Under the pieces are notes generated by a model, which worked only from the letters and a program-made list of their open reading frames with translations, was not told the DNA's origin and did not search any database. The translations under genes and the position numbers were made by a program. A stretch of DNA of 64,000 nt from an uncultured Clostridia bacterium (GTDB lineage: Bacteria; Bacillota; Clostridia; Oscillospirales; Ruminococcaceae): contig CANQRG010000001.1 of the NCBI GenBank assembly GCA_947626165.1, forward strand, positions 62,001 through 126,000, given 5' to 3'. Below, in pieces: positions 9,028 to 17,793 of this stretch; within the stretch, counting starts at the first letter, position 1, and every line of letters starts with the position of its first letter.

Positions 9028-9117
9028 ATGATAAACTATTCGGATTTGTTTTTATTTGCGAATTTTATTATCAATATTGTCACACTTTGTTTCAATATTT
9101 TTTATCGAAATAAGTAG
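9028..9117 (+). CDS. 29-aa hydrophobic peptide, putative type I toxin (identical to copy 1)
   Basis: MINYSDLFLFANFIINIVTLCFNIFYRNK*. Confidence 0.75.
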   Translation: MINYSDLFLFANFIINIVTLCFNIFYRNK

Positions 9118-9142
9118 TAAAACTTATTTACATATTTTCATA

Positions 9143-9253
9143 AAAAATAAGAAACACCGCCTTACTCTCTCAAAGTAACGGTGTTTCTTTAATACCACAT
9201 TTTGGGAGATACCGCCTAGGCATTAATTTGCCATGTGCAGCACTCTCTTTTAT
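9143..9253 (-). ncRNA. Putative antisense antitoxin RNA (copy 2)
   Basis: Minus-strand promoter 9287-9260; terminator 9187-9151. Confidence 0.55.
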
Positions 9254-9419
9254 GCTTATATTATAACATATAATTTTATTTTGTCAAGCGTTTAGAGACA
9301 AGAAATAAGAAGCAAGACAAAAACTTACATTTTCGCAAAGTTTTCTTGACATCTTAGGATTAATAGGTTAATATGTATTTGAAAAAATTAAAACTAACTC
9401 GAAAGGAAATGAAAACTAA

Positions 9420-10271
9420 ATGGATGACTCAGCCGGGCAAACAGGAGGATTATTTTCAAAGATATTCGGTAAGAGGAAGAACGGTTCTCTGACCGAGGAT
9501 GAAATTATGGAGATATTAAACGGCGAAGACGCTGACGATATTGAAGACAGTCAAAAGGAAATGATAAGCAACATATTCGAGTTTGACGATATAGAAGTCA
9601 GAGACGTTATGACCCACAGAACGGACATATCGGCAGTTGAACTAAACAGCGATTTAAGAGACGCCGTATCGCTTATAATTGAAAAGGGTTTTTCCCGTAT
9701 TCCTGTTTATGAGGAGACTATAGACAATATTTGCGGAGTTGTTTATGCAAAGGACCTGCTTACGCTAATATTTGATGAAAATCCTGAAAAGCACAGTATC
9801 TCAGAATTTTTAAGGGAGATAAAGTATATACCCGAAACCAATCATTGCTTTGAGCTGTTTGAAATTTTCACTTCACAAAAAGTACAGATAGCCGTAGCTG
9901 TTGACGAATACGGCGGAACGGCAGGGCTTGTGACTATGGAGGATCTGCTTGAGGCTATTGTTGGAAATATTCAGGACGAGTATGATAACGAGCTTGAAGA
10001 GATACAGAAGGTGTCGCAAAACGTCTACGAGATTCTGGGCACAGCCGATACTGAGGACGTTGCCGATGAGCTTGGTATAGAGCTTCCCGAGGATAACGAC
10101 TGCGATACCATAGGCGGATTTGTAATAAGTCTTTTGGGAAGAATACCAAATGAAAATGAAAAACCGACCGTAGAGTACGGCGGAGTTAAGTTTACCGTGA
10201 TTTCAGTAGACGATAAACGAATCAAGAAATTAAAAGCTGAAAACAGCGAACAAAAAGAAAAAGACGCTTAG
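9420..10271 (+). CDS. CBS-domain hemolysin/CorC-like protein
   Basis: 283 aa; two CBS motifs, DEYGGTAGLVTMEDLLEAIVGNI, C-term CorC_HlyC domain. Confidence 0.88.
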   Translation: MDDSAGQTGGLFSKIFGKRKNGSLTEDEIMEILNGEDADDIEDSQKEMISNIFEFDDIEVRDVMTHRTDISAVELNSDLRDAVSLIIEKGFSRIPVYEETIDNICGVVYAKDLLTLIFDENPEKHSISEFLREIKYIPETNHCFELFEIFTSQKVQIAVAVDEYGGTAGLVTMEDLLEAIVGNIQDEYDNELEEIQKVSQNVYEILGTADTEDVADELGIELPEDNDCDTIGGFVISLLGRIPNENEKPTVEYGGVKFTVISVDDKRIKKLKAENSEQKEKDA

Positions 10272-10293
10272 ACTTGTAAGTCAGGCGTCTTTA
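10258..10293. terminator. Terminator between convergent CBS gene and tsaD
   Basis: AAAGACGC(TTAGACTTGTAAGTCAG)GCGTCTTTATTT. Confidence 0.7.
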
Positions 10294-10297
10294 TTTA

Positions 10298-11311
10298 TTA
10301 ATAAATCTCTGTTATCGGCATTGTTGCAGCAGCGTTAAGACTTTCATCAGCTCGTTTCCCAGCTAAGAAGTCGAAATACCCCTGACTTGCTATCATAGCT
10401 CCGTTATCGCCGCAGTATTTAAGCTCCGGACAGAAAAACTCAAACCCGTTCTTTTTACACTCGCTCGACAGCAGACTTCTTACACCCGAATTTGCCGAAA
10501 CTCCTCCTGAAACGGCAATGGTTTTATAGCCCAAATCAAGTGCCGCCTTTATTGTCTTTGAAACTAAAATCTCTGAAATGGTTTTTTGAAAAGACGCGCA
10601 AAGGCTGTCTAAGTCTAACTGCTCACCCTTTTGAGAGGCATTGTGAACAAGGTTGATAACGGAGGTTTTTAACCCCGAAAATGAAAAGTCATATTCGCTT
10701 CCCGCAACTTTAGGGTGAGGGAGAGTGTAAGCGTCGGGATCGCCCCTTTTTGACGCTTCATCAACGCTTTTGCCGCCGGGATACGGATATCCTATCGTTC
10801 TTGCGACCTTGTCAAAGCATTCTCCTGCGGCGTCGTCCCGAGTGCGTCCAACTATTCGATATTCGGTATAGTCAAGAACCTCGATTATATGGCTGTGACC
10901 ACCGCTTACGACCAATGCAAGGTAAGGAGGTTCGAGGTTCGGATTTGAAATATAATTGGCGGCTATGTGTCCCGATATATGGTGAACAGGCACAAGCGGC
11001 AGACCTGTATCCATAGCGAGCCCCTTTGCAAATGAAACGCCGACGAGCAGTGCTCCTATCAAACCCGGCGCATAAGTTACCGCAATAGCGTCAATGTCGT
11101 TAAGAGTGCAGTTAGCCTCGCTCAGCGCGTTTTCCACAACTATATAAATGTTTTCACAGTGGCGGCGGGACGCTATTTCAGGAACAACTCCGCCGTACAG
11201 CTTATGTTCGTCTATCTGCGACGCAACTATATTTGAAAGTACGTTTTTTCCGTCTTCGACAACAGCGGCGGCTGTTTCATCGCAAGAGCTTTCTATTCCA
11301 AGAATTTTCAT
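10298..11311 (-). CDS. tsaD: tRNA N6-adenosine threonylcarbamoyltransferase
   Basis: MKILGIESSCDETAAAVVEDG ... VPVHHISGHIAAN ... VSGGVSANSGVR. Confidence 0.97.
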   Translation of the reverse strand: MKILGIESSCDETAAAVVEDGKNVLSNIVASQIDEHKLYGGVVPEIASRRHCENIYIVVENALSEANCTLNDIDAIAVTYAPGLIGALLVGVSFAKGLAMDTGLPLVPVHHISGHIAANYISNPNLEPPYLALVVSGGHSHIIEVLDYTEYRIVGRTRDDAAGECFDKVARTIGYPYPGGKSVDEASKRGDPDAYTLPHPKVAGSEYDFSFSGLKTSVINLVHNASQKGEQLDLDSLCASFQKTISEILVSKTIKAALDLGYKTIAVSGGVSANSGVRSLLSSECKKNGFEFFCPELKYCGDNGAMIASQGYFDFLAGKRADESLNAAATMPITEIY

Positions 11312-11324
11312 ATGCACTAAACTC

Positions 11325-11786
11325 CTAAATAAGGTATTTGGTCATCAATACGGCGTTTTCAACGGGGTCTCTATAAAAGCCTTTTCGTTTTCCCACCGTT
11401 TTGTAGCCTAAAGAAGCGTATAGAGAGATCGCAGGAAAGTTTGACTCTCTCACCTCAAGAGTTATGAATGACGCATTTTCACTCCGAGCGATGTCTTCTA
11501 AAGACAGCAAAAGCCCCTTTCCGTATCCCATTCGCCTGAAGGGCTGCGACACGGCAATGTTGTTTATATAAACCTCGCCGGCTACTATTCTCACGTTTAC
11601 AAAGCCTGCGACTGTCTCATTTGATAATACGTCATTTATATGCAGGGCGACTAAAGTAAGCGACATAGGGTTTTCAAGCTCCTGATAAAAGGCGTTCTCG
11701 CTCCACGCATTTGAAAAGCACTCTCTTTCTATCTGCGAGACAGCCTTTATATGCTGTTTGCTCATTGGTTTATATTTTACCGGCAT
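11325..11786 (-). CDS. rimI: Ribosomal-protein-alanine N-acetyltransferase
   Basis: 153 aa GNAT; INNIAVSQPFRRMGYGKGLL, LEVRESNFPAISLYASLGYKTVGKRKGFY; next to tsaD. Confidence 0.92.
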   Translation of the reverse strand: MPVKYKPMSKQHIKAVSQIERECFSNAWSENAFYQELENPMSLTLVALHINDVLSNETVAGFVNVRIVAGEVYINNIAVSQPFRRMGYGKGLLLSLEDIARSENASFITLEVRESNFPAISLYASLGYKTVGKRKGFYRDPVENAVLMTKYLI

Positions 11787-11800
11787 AAAATTCCCTCTGA

Positions 11801-12634
11801 TTACAGTTTTTCATATAAAATCTTTGAGTATAATTCGCCTTTAGAAAAGCTGGTTATTTTTGCAATCTGCTTGCAGGCTTCGGCAGCCCGAATACCCTTG
11901 CTTATAAGCTCGTTTACCTGTGCGACTGCGTCTTGTATAGTGTCAGGACTTTCGTCTTCTTTGGGCTTTCCCTCAATTACCAATACAAACTCGCCCTTTG
12001 GAGAAACAGCTTCATACTTTTCTATCGCGCCGGTTATGGTCGTTCTTATAACCTCCTCGTGGATTTTTGTAAGCTCTCTGCAAATAGATATTTTTCGATT
12101 CCCGAAAAATTCATACATATCTCTCAGAGTGTAGATAAGCTTGTGGGGAGCTTCATAGAAAATCATAGTTCGTGTTTCGTTTACAAGGCTCGACAGATGC
12201 TCAAGACGCTGTTTTTTAGTTGTCGATAAAAAGCCCTCGAAAGTAAATCTCGAGGTTGAAAGTCCGCTTATCGCAAGAGCAGATACCGCCGCCGAAGCAA
12301 GAGGTACGACAACCGTTTCTATTCCGTTTTCGGCGCAGAGCTTAACTAAGTCCTCGCCCGGATCTGAAATACACGGCATTCCTGCGTCGGTTACAACGGC
12401 GCAGCTTTCACCCGACTTTAATCTCTCCACAATGCTCTTACCGCTTTGCACAGCGTTGTGTTCGTGATAGCTGATAAGCGGCTTTTTTATTTCAAAATGG
12501 TTTAATAATTTAGCCGTGACCCTTGTGTCCTCAGCGCAGATAAAATCAACCGATTTAAGAGTTTCCAAAGCTCTCATTGACATATCTGACAGATTGCCGA
12601 TAGGAGTTCCGACAACATAAAGCGTACCTGACAT
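11801..12634 (-). CDS. rsmI: 16S rRNA (cytidine(1402)-2'-O)-methyltransferase
   Basis: GTLYVVGTPIGNLSDMSMRALETLKSVDFICAEDTR...VTDAGMPCISDPGEDLV. Confidence 0.96.
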   Translation of the reverse strand: MSGTLYVVGTPIGNLSDMSMRALETLKSVDFICAEDTRVTAKLLNHFEIKKPLISYHEHNAVQSGKSIVERLKSGESCAVVTDAGMPCISDPGEDLVKLCAENGIETVVVPLASAAVSALAISGLSTSRFTFEGFLSTTKKQRLEHLSSLVNETRTMIFYEAPHKLIYTLRDMYEFFGNRKISICRELTKIHEEVIRTTITGAIEKYEAVSPKGEFVLVIEGKPKEDESPDTIQDAVAQVNELISKGIRAAEACKQIAKITSFSKGELYSKILYEKL

Positions 12635-12846
12635 TTTGTACTCCCTAAAATATACTAAAAATCTTTCTTGGGCTGACGGCGAAAATAAGCGCCGTCAAAC
12701 CCCGTTAAAAATACTTTGAAGTCATTGTATCATAATTTTAAAAAAAAGTCTATGATTTTCCTTTAAAATGTGTTAGAATTAAAATATATATGTTTTATCC
12801 ATCAAACAACACAGCAGGGAGGAAGTCTCTTAACGGAGCAGGAGTA

Positions 12847-14880
12847 ATGAATACTAAGCTTTACAGCGATATTAAATATCTAAAGGGCGTCGGTCCTAAA
12901 AGAGCCGAGTATTATCAAAAGCTCGGCGTGTCGACCGTTGCCGACTTGTTAAATCATTATCCGCGTTCTTATATGGATTTTTCAAGTTCTGTTTCTATAA
13001 ACGACGCTGTGCTTAATGAGAATAACATAATAAAGGGACGTATAGTAAAGAGGCTTGCTGCTGCCAGAATACACAAGGGAATGACCATCTACAAGGCAGT
13101 CATGACCGATGACGAGAGCGACATCACTATCGTAATTTACAACAGCGAGTTTGCCTTCAACAAGCTTATCGAGGGCAGAGAGTATCTGCTTTACGGAAAG
13201 GTCACAGGCAACCTTGTCAGAAAGGAAATATCCTCTCCAATTATTTTAGACGCTGATACCGCTGATAAAATTCTGCCTGTATATCCGCTTACTGAGGGGC
13301 TTACCCAGTCGCTTTTGAGAACGACTGTTCAGAATGCTTTGAAGTATCTCGACGGCGAGATATACGAAACTATACCAAAAGAGATAGCGGCAAGGAGAGG
13401 TCTTTGCTCGTTGAATTTTGCTCTTGAGAATATACATTTCCCCAAGGATTTTCTAAGTCTTTCTATTGCTAAGAACAGACTTGTATTTGATGAATTTCTT
13501 ACTCTTGGTCTTGGAATGTTAAAGCTAAAGGGAAGAAGTCGAGGCAAGACGGGCTGTAAGATGAAAGACGTTTCAATTGACGAGTTCTATGACGGTCTGC
13601 CTTTTAAGCTTACCAACGCTCAGATGAATGCGATAAACGACTGCATTAGCGATATGAAAAAGGGCTCTCCGATGAACAGGCTTGTTCAGGGAGACGTTGG
13701 TTCGGGTAAGACCGCCGTTGCGGCGGCTTGTGCGTTTTTCGCCTGCAAAAACGGCTGTCAGACGGCTCTTATGGCGCCTACCGAGATACTGGCAAATCAG
13801 CATTACAAAACCCTTTCCGACTTCTTAGTGCCGTTTGGCATTAAAATATGTCTGCTGACAGGCTCTCTTACCGCTAAAAACAAGCGTGAGATAAAGGAGA
13901 GCATAAAGTCCGGCGAGGTTTCGGTAATTGTCGGAACTCACGCTCTTGTTGAAGATTCTACCGAGTTTGACGATCTGGGGCTTGTCATCACCGACGAGCA
14001 GCACAGGTTCGGCGTTGAACAGAGAGCGACCCTTTCAAACAAGGGCAACAATCCTCACTGTATGGTTATGTCGGCAACGCCTATACCAAGAACGCTTGCG
14101 CTGATGATTTACGGGGACTTGGACATATCAATAATCAACGAGTTCCCGAAAGGCAGAAAGCCTATCGAGACTTTCGCCATAACCGGCAAAGGCAGAGAGA
14201 GGGCGTTTGGCTTTGTAATACAAAGGCTTAAAGAAGGGCGTCAGGCATATATAGTCTGCCCGATGATAGAGGAAAACGATTTAGAGCTTCAGTCTGTAAA
14301 GGAATACTCAGACAGGATATCAAGGTCGTATTTTAAAGAGTACAGAGTAGGTCTTTTGCACGGCAAGCTAAAGCCTCAGCAAAAGGACGCGATAATGCAA
14401 GAGTTCAAGAACGGCAATATCGACATTCTGGTTTCTACAACTGTTGTCGAGGTGGGAGTTGATGTTCCGAACGCGGCTGTTATGGTAATAGAAAACTCCG
14501 AGCGATTCGGGCTTTCACAGCTTCACCAGCTAAGAGGACGTGTAGGACGTGGAAGTGAGAAGTCATACTGTATTCTGATAACCGACAACCCGACTGAGGA
14601 ATGTGTAAAAAGGCTCAAAATAATGTCGAAAATATCCGACGGATTTAAGATTTCGGAGGAGGACTTAAAGCTGAGAGGTCCGGGCGACTTTTTCGGAAGC
14701 CGTCAGCACGGACTTCCCGCTTTGAAAATAGCAGATATGGCGGAGGATACCGAAATTCTAAGGCAGGCGCAGGAGGAAGCAAGGGCAATCATAAAGGACG
14801 ACCCAACTCTTTCAAAGCCTGAAAATAAGCGATTGGCTGAGCTGGTCGATAAGCTGTTCAGGTTGACAATAGACAATTAA
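12847..14880 (+). CDS. recG: ATP-dependent DNA helicase RecG
   Basis: GDVGSGKTAVA, TDEQHRFGVEQR, HQLRGRVGRG; ATG at 12847 preceded by GGAGCAGGAG. Confidence 0.96.
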   Translation: MNTKLYSDIKYLKGVGPKRAEYYQKLGVSTVADLLNHYPRSYMDFSSSVSINDAVLNENNIIKGRIVKRLAAARIHKGMTIYKAVMTDDESDITIVIYNSEFAFNKLIEGREYLLYGKVTGNLVRKEISSPIILDADTADKILPVYPLTEGLTQSLLRTTVQNALKYLDGEIYETIPKEIAARRGLCSLNFALENIHFPKDFLSLSIAKNRLVFDEFLTLGLGMLKLKGRSRGKTGCKMKDVSIDEFYDGLPFKLTNAQMNAINDCISDMKKGSPMNRLVQGDVGSGKTAVAAACAFFACKNGCQTALMAPTEILANQHYKTLSDFLVPFGIKICLLTGSLTAKNKREIKESIKSGEVSVIVGTHALVEDSTEFDDLGLVITDEQHRFGVEQRATLSNKGNNPHCMVMSATPIPRTLALMIYGDLDISIINEFPKGRKPIETFAITGKGRERAFGFVIQRLKEGRQAYIVCPMIEENDLELQSVKEYSDRISRSYFKEYRVGLLHGKLKPQQKDAIMQEFKNGNIDILVSTTVVEVGVDVPNAAVMVIENSERFGLSQLHQLRGRVGRGSEKSYCILITDNPTEECVKRLKIMSKISDGFKISEEDLKLRGPGDFFGSRQHGLPALKIADMAEDTEILRQAQEEARAIIKDDPTLSKPENKRLAELVDKLFRLTIDN

Positions 14881-15108
14881 CCGACGAGCCGTCGGAGGCT
14901 CAGCTATTAGAGGCAAGAAATTAGAAGCAAGATACAAGATATTACTATCAGAACTTTGTTGGAAAGATAAGTTCTTGCTTCTGGTATCTGGTTTCTTGCT
15001 TCTTGATGACTTTAATTTTTATACAATTATTAAATGCGAAGTGCCAGCGACGGCTATCCGCTCTTGCATCTTGCATCTGGTCTCTTGTATCTAAAAGGAG
15101 GATTACAT

Positions 15109-15771
15109 ATGGAACAAGCATTAAAAGCAAAACTTGAAAGCGTAGCGGAAAATCTGAGAAAGAACAATATGGAGGCTTACATCGCCGAAGATAAGGCGGA
15201 GGCAAAGGCAATAGTTCAGTCTCTTTTAAAGGAAGGAACGAGCGTTGCTACAGGCGGTTCGGTAACTCTGAACGAATGCGGAATTACCGAGCTTTTAACA
15301 AGCGGGAAGTACAACTTTATCGACCGCTCAAAGGGAAGAACGCCTGATGAGGTTCGCAGACTGTACGGCGAGCAGTATTTATGCGATACATATCTATGTT
15401 CCAGCAACGCCATAACAGAGAACGGCGTTTTGTATAACGTCGATGGAAATTCAAACAGAGTTTCTATGATAGCTCACGGACCGTCGAGCGTTATAATGGT
15501 TGCAGGGTATAACAAGATAGTAAAAAATTTGGACGAGGCAGTTATGAGGGTTAAGACTATTGCCGCGCCTAAAAATACTGTCAGGCTTGGAATAGATACA
15601 TATTGCAGTAAATGCGGAGAGTGCGTGTCGGTTTCTCAGGGCAAAGGGAATGAAATGACCGCAGGCTGTGAAAGCGATCTCAGAATCTGCTGCAGTTATC
15701 TTATTTCTGCGAAACAGCGACATAAGGGAAGGATCAAGGTTATTTTAGTGGGCGAGGAGCTTGGCTATTAA
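15109..15771 (+). CDS. LUD-domain (lactate-utilization-like) protein
   Basis: [69 protein letters not shown]. Confidence 0.88.
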   Translation: MEQALKAKLESVAENLRKNNMEAYIAEDKAEAKAIVQSLLKEGTSVATGGSVTLNECGITELLTSGKYNFIDRSKGRTPDEVRRLYGEQYLCDTYLCSSNAITENGVLYNVDGNSNRVSMIAHGPSSVIMVAGYNKIVKNLDEAVMRVKTIAAPKNTVRLGIDTYCSKCGECVSVSQGKGNEMTAGCESDLRICCSYLISAKQRHKGRIKVILVGEELGY

Positions 15772-16780
15772 GCTGAAATTACAAGGTTTTGGGAGAGTAC
15801 TTTTGATAGAAGAAATTAATATAGGCAATGTCAAAATAAAAAAGACCGCCGCCTTAGCGCCAATGGCGTCGGTTGCCGACAGAGCGTACAGGCTTATGTG
15901 CAAGGAGTACGGAGCGTCGTATCTTGTAAGCGAAATGATTTCCTCAAAGGGTCTTTGCTTTTCTGATAAAAAGACAAAGGCTCTTTGTGAGATTGATAAA
16001 AGAGAACGTCCCTTTGCGCTCCAGCTTTTCGGAGAAGACCCGATTTATATGGCAAGGGCGACAGAGATTTTAAACGATTTCAAGCCTGATATAATAGATA
16101 TAAATATGGGGTGTCCCGTACCTAAAATCGCAGGGAACGGAAGCGGTTCGGCTTTGATGAGAACGCCTAAAACAGCCGAGATGATAGCGAGTGCTGTTGT
16201 AAAAGCGGCGAAGTGCCCCGTTACTGTTAAGATACGCTCCGGCTGGGACAGCGAAAGCGTGAACGCTCCTGAGCTTGCGAAAAGGCTGGAGGGGGTCGGA
16301 GTATCCGCTGTGGCTGTTCACGCAAGAACAAAAACGCAGATGTATTCGGGTAAAGCCGACTGGAGCGTAATAAGAAAGGTTAAAGAGGCGGTATCTATTC
16401 CCGTCATAGGCAACGGAGACGTAAAGTGCGGTGCTGATGCTCAAGCTATGTATAACGAAACAGGCTGTGACCTTGTAATGGTCGGCAGGGGTTCATACGG
16501 CAGAGCTTGGGTGTTTAAGGAGATAGAGCATTACATTGAGACGGGCGAAAGCCTGCCCGAGCCGACGCTGAAAGAGCGCATTGAGGTTATGAAGCGGCAT
16601 ATTTCAATGATAGTAGAGTTTAAGGGCGAGCGTCAGGGAATGAAAGAGGCAAGAAAGAATGTTGCTTGGTATATAAAAGGAATTAAGAATGCGGCAGGTT
16701 TTAGAAACGCCTGCGGAGGGCTTTCGACCTATGACGAGTTTTTGAGCTTTTGCGATACAGTTTTGAAAACCGCAGAGTAA
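15761..16780 (+). CDS. dusB: tRNA-dihydrouridine synthase
   Basis: [34 protein letters not shown] ... [20 protein letters not shown]; true start may be TTG 15803. Confidence 0.93.
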   Translation: MAIKLKLQGFGRVLLIEEINIGNVKIKKTAALAPMASVADRAYRLMCKEYGASYLVSEMISSKGLCFSDKKTKALCEIDKRERPFALQLFGEDPIYMARATEILNDFKPDIIDINMGCPVPKIAGNGSGSALMRTPKTAEMIASAVVKAAKCPVTVKIRSGWDSESVNAPELAKRLEGVGVSAVAVHARTKTQMYSGKADWSVIRKVKEAVSIPVIGNGDVKCGADAQAMYNETGCDLVMVGRGSYGRAWVFKEIEHYIETGESLPEPTLKERIEVMKRHISMIVEFKGERQGMKEARKNVAWYIKGIKNAAGFRNACGGLSTYDEFLSFCDTVLKTAE

Positions 16781-16803
16781 TAAATAAATACAAAAGACTA
16801 AAA

Positions 16804-16969
16804 GTTTTCGGTCAAGCCTTTTTCAAAAGGCTTGCGGGTCAAGGGCGGAGCCCTGTCGCCGACATCAGTCGGCGAAAACCATACGTAGTGCGCTCCGAAA
16901 AGGGTGAATTTAAAATCAATCCGGTGGATTGATTTTAAAGAGGGGAAGCCCTGCAAGAGAGGGCTTCCC
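16804..16969. repeat. Cluster of perfect intergenic palindromes
   Basis: CAAGCCTTTT-TC-AAAAGGCTTG (16813-16834); GGGC-GGA-GCCC (16843-16853); TCGCCGAC-ATCA-GTCGGCGA (16856-16875); TAAAATCAATCC-GGT-GGATTGATTTTA (16911-16937); GGGAAGCCC-N9-GGGCTTCCC (16943-16969). Confidence 0.85.
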
Positions 16970-17057
16970 ATAGAAAAATAGATGTAATATATGTTACAAA
17001 ACTATAAATGCTTTACTTAAGAAAGTAACCCTTTGCAAGCAAAGGTTGGTGATAAAT

Positions 17058-17792
17058 ATGCAGTATAACGACTTATCCTTTGAAAAATTGTCTGATAAAA
17101 TAGTTGTTTGTATATCTGATGAACATCGGTTCGGAACAGACGCTTTCCTGCTTGCTGATTTTGCAAAGGCAAGGCATAAGGATATTGCCGCAGATTTTTG
17201 TTCGGGAAATGGAATAGCCGCGCTTTTGCTTGAGCGTGACTATTCACCGAAAAGGATATACGCTCTTGAAATTCAAAAGAAGGCTTATGACCAGTTGTGC
17301 TTGTCGGCGGAGAAGTCGGGATTAAAGGATAAGATAATACCTGTGCTTGGAGATTTAAAGGATTTCAAATCAAACGAGGAGCTTGATCTGATTATCTGCA
17401 ATCCCCCTTATAAGGCGGATGGAGCAGGTATAAAGAACGATGTTGAGTCAAGCTCGATAGCACGTCACGAGGTGCTGTGTACTATAGACGATGTCTGCTT
17501 ATCGGCGTCACGGAATTTGAAGTTCGGCGGCAGACTTTGCGTTTGCAACCGCCCTGAGCGTCTGTGTGATATAATGGTTGCTATGAGAAATAATAACCTG
17601 GAACCTAAGCGAGTGAGATTTGTTTCAAAGAATAAAAGCACAGCGGCTTGGCTGGTTCTTGTTGAGGGAAAGAAAGGCTCAAAGCCTTTTATGAAGATAG
17701 AACCGCAGTTTTATACCCAGTCGGAGGACGGAAAAGAGTTCTCGGACGAGCTAAAAGCGTTATATAGTTTATACGAAAATACGGAGGATTAA
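17058..17792 (+). CDS. tRNA1(Val) (adenine(37)-N6)-methyltransferase-like (TrmN6 family)
   Basis: MQYNDLSFEKLSDKIVVCISDEHRFGTDAFLLADFA ... LDLIICNPPYKADGAG. Confidence 0.9.
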   Translation: MQYNDLSFEKLSDKIVVCISDEHRFGTDAFLLADFAKARHKDIAADFCSGNGIAALLLERDYSPKRIYALEIQKKAYDQLCLSAEKSGLKDKIIPVLGDLKDFKSNEELDLIICNPPYKADGAGIKNDVESSSIARHEVLCTIDDVCLSASRNLKFGGRLCVCNRPERLCDIMVAMRNNNLEPKRVRFVSKNKSTAAWLVLVEGKKGSKPFMKIEPQFYTQSEDGKEFSDELKALYSLYENTED

Positions 17793-17793
17793 A

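Larger units (their letters stand above)
8885..9294. repeat. TA cassette copy 2 (tandem direct duplicate of copy 1)
   Basis: TTGACA 8935-8940 / TATAAT 8958-8963 (+); TTGACA 9287-9282 / TATAAT 9265-9260 (-); same IR and terminator. Confidence 0.85.

Noticed and set aside
8463-9294. Interpreting the 8.5-9.3 kb repeats purely as MITEs or IS remnants
   Set aside because: Conserved opposed sigma-A promoters, SD, intact ORF, bidirectional terminator and covariation with copy 4 fit a TA cassette better; mobility not excluded
16750-16932. 60-aa plus-strand ORF
   Set aside because: Translation of the palindrome cluster; overlaps end of dus in another frame
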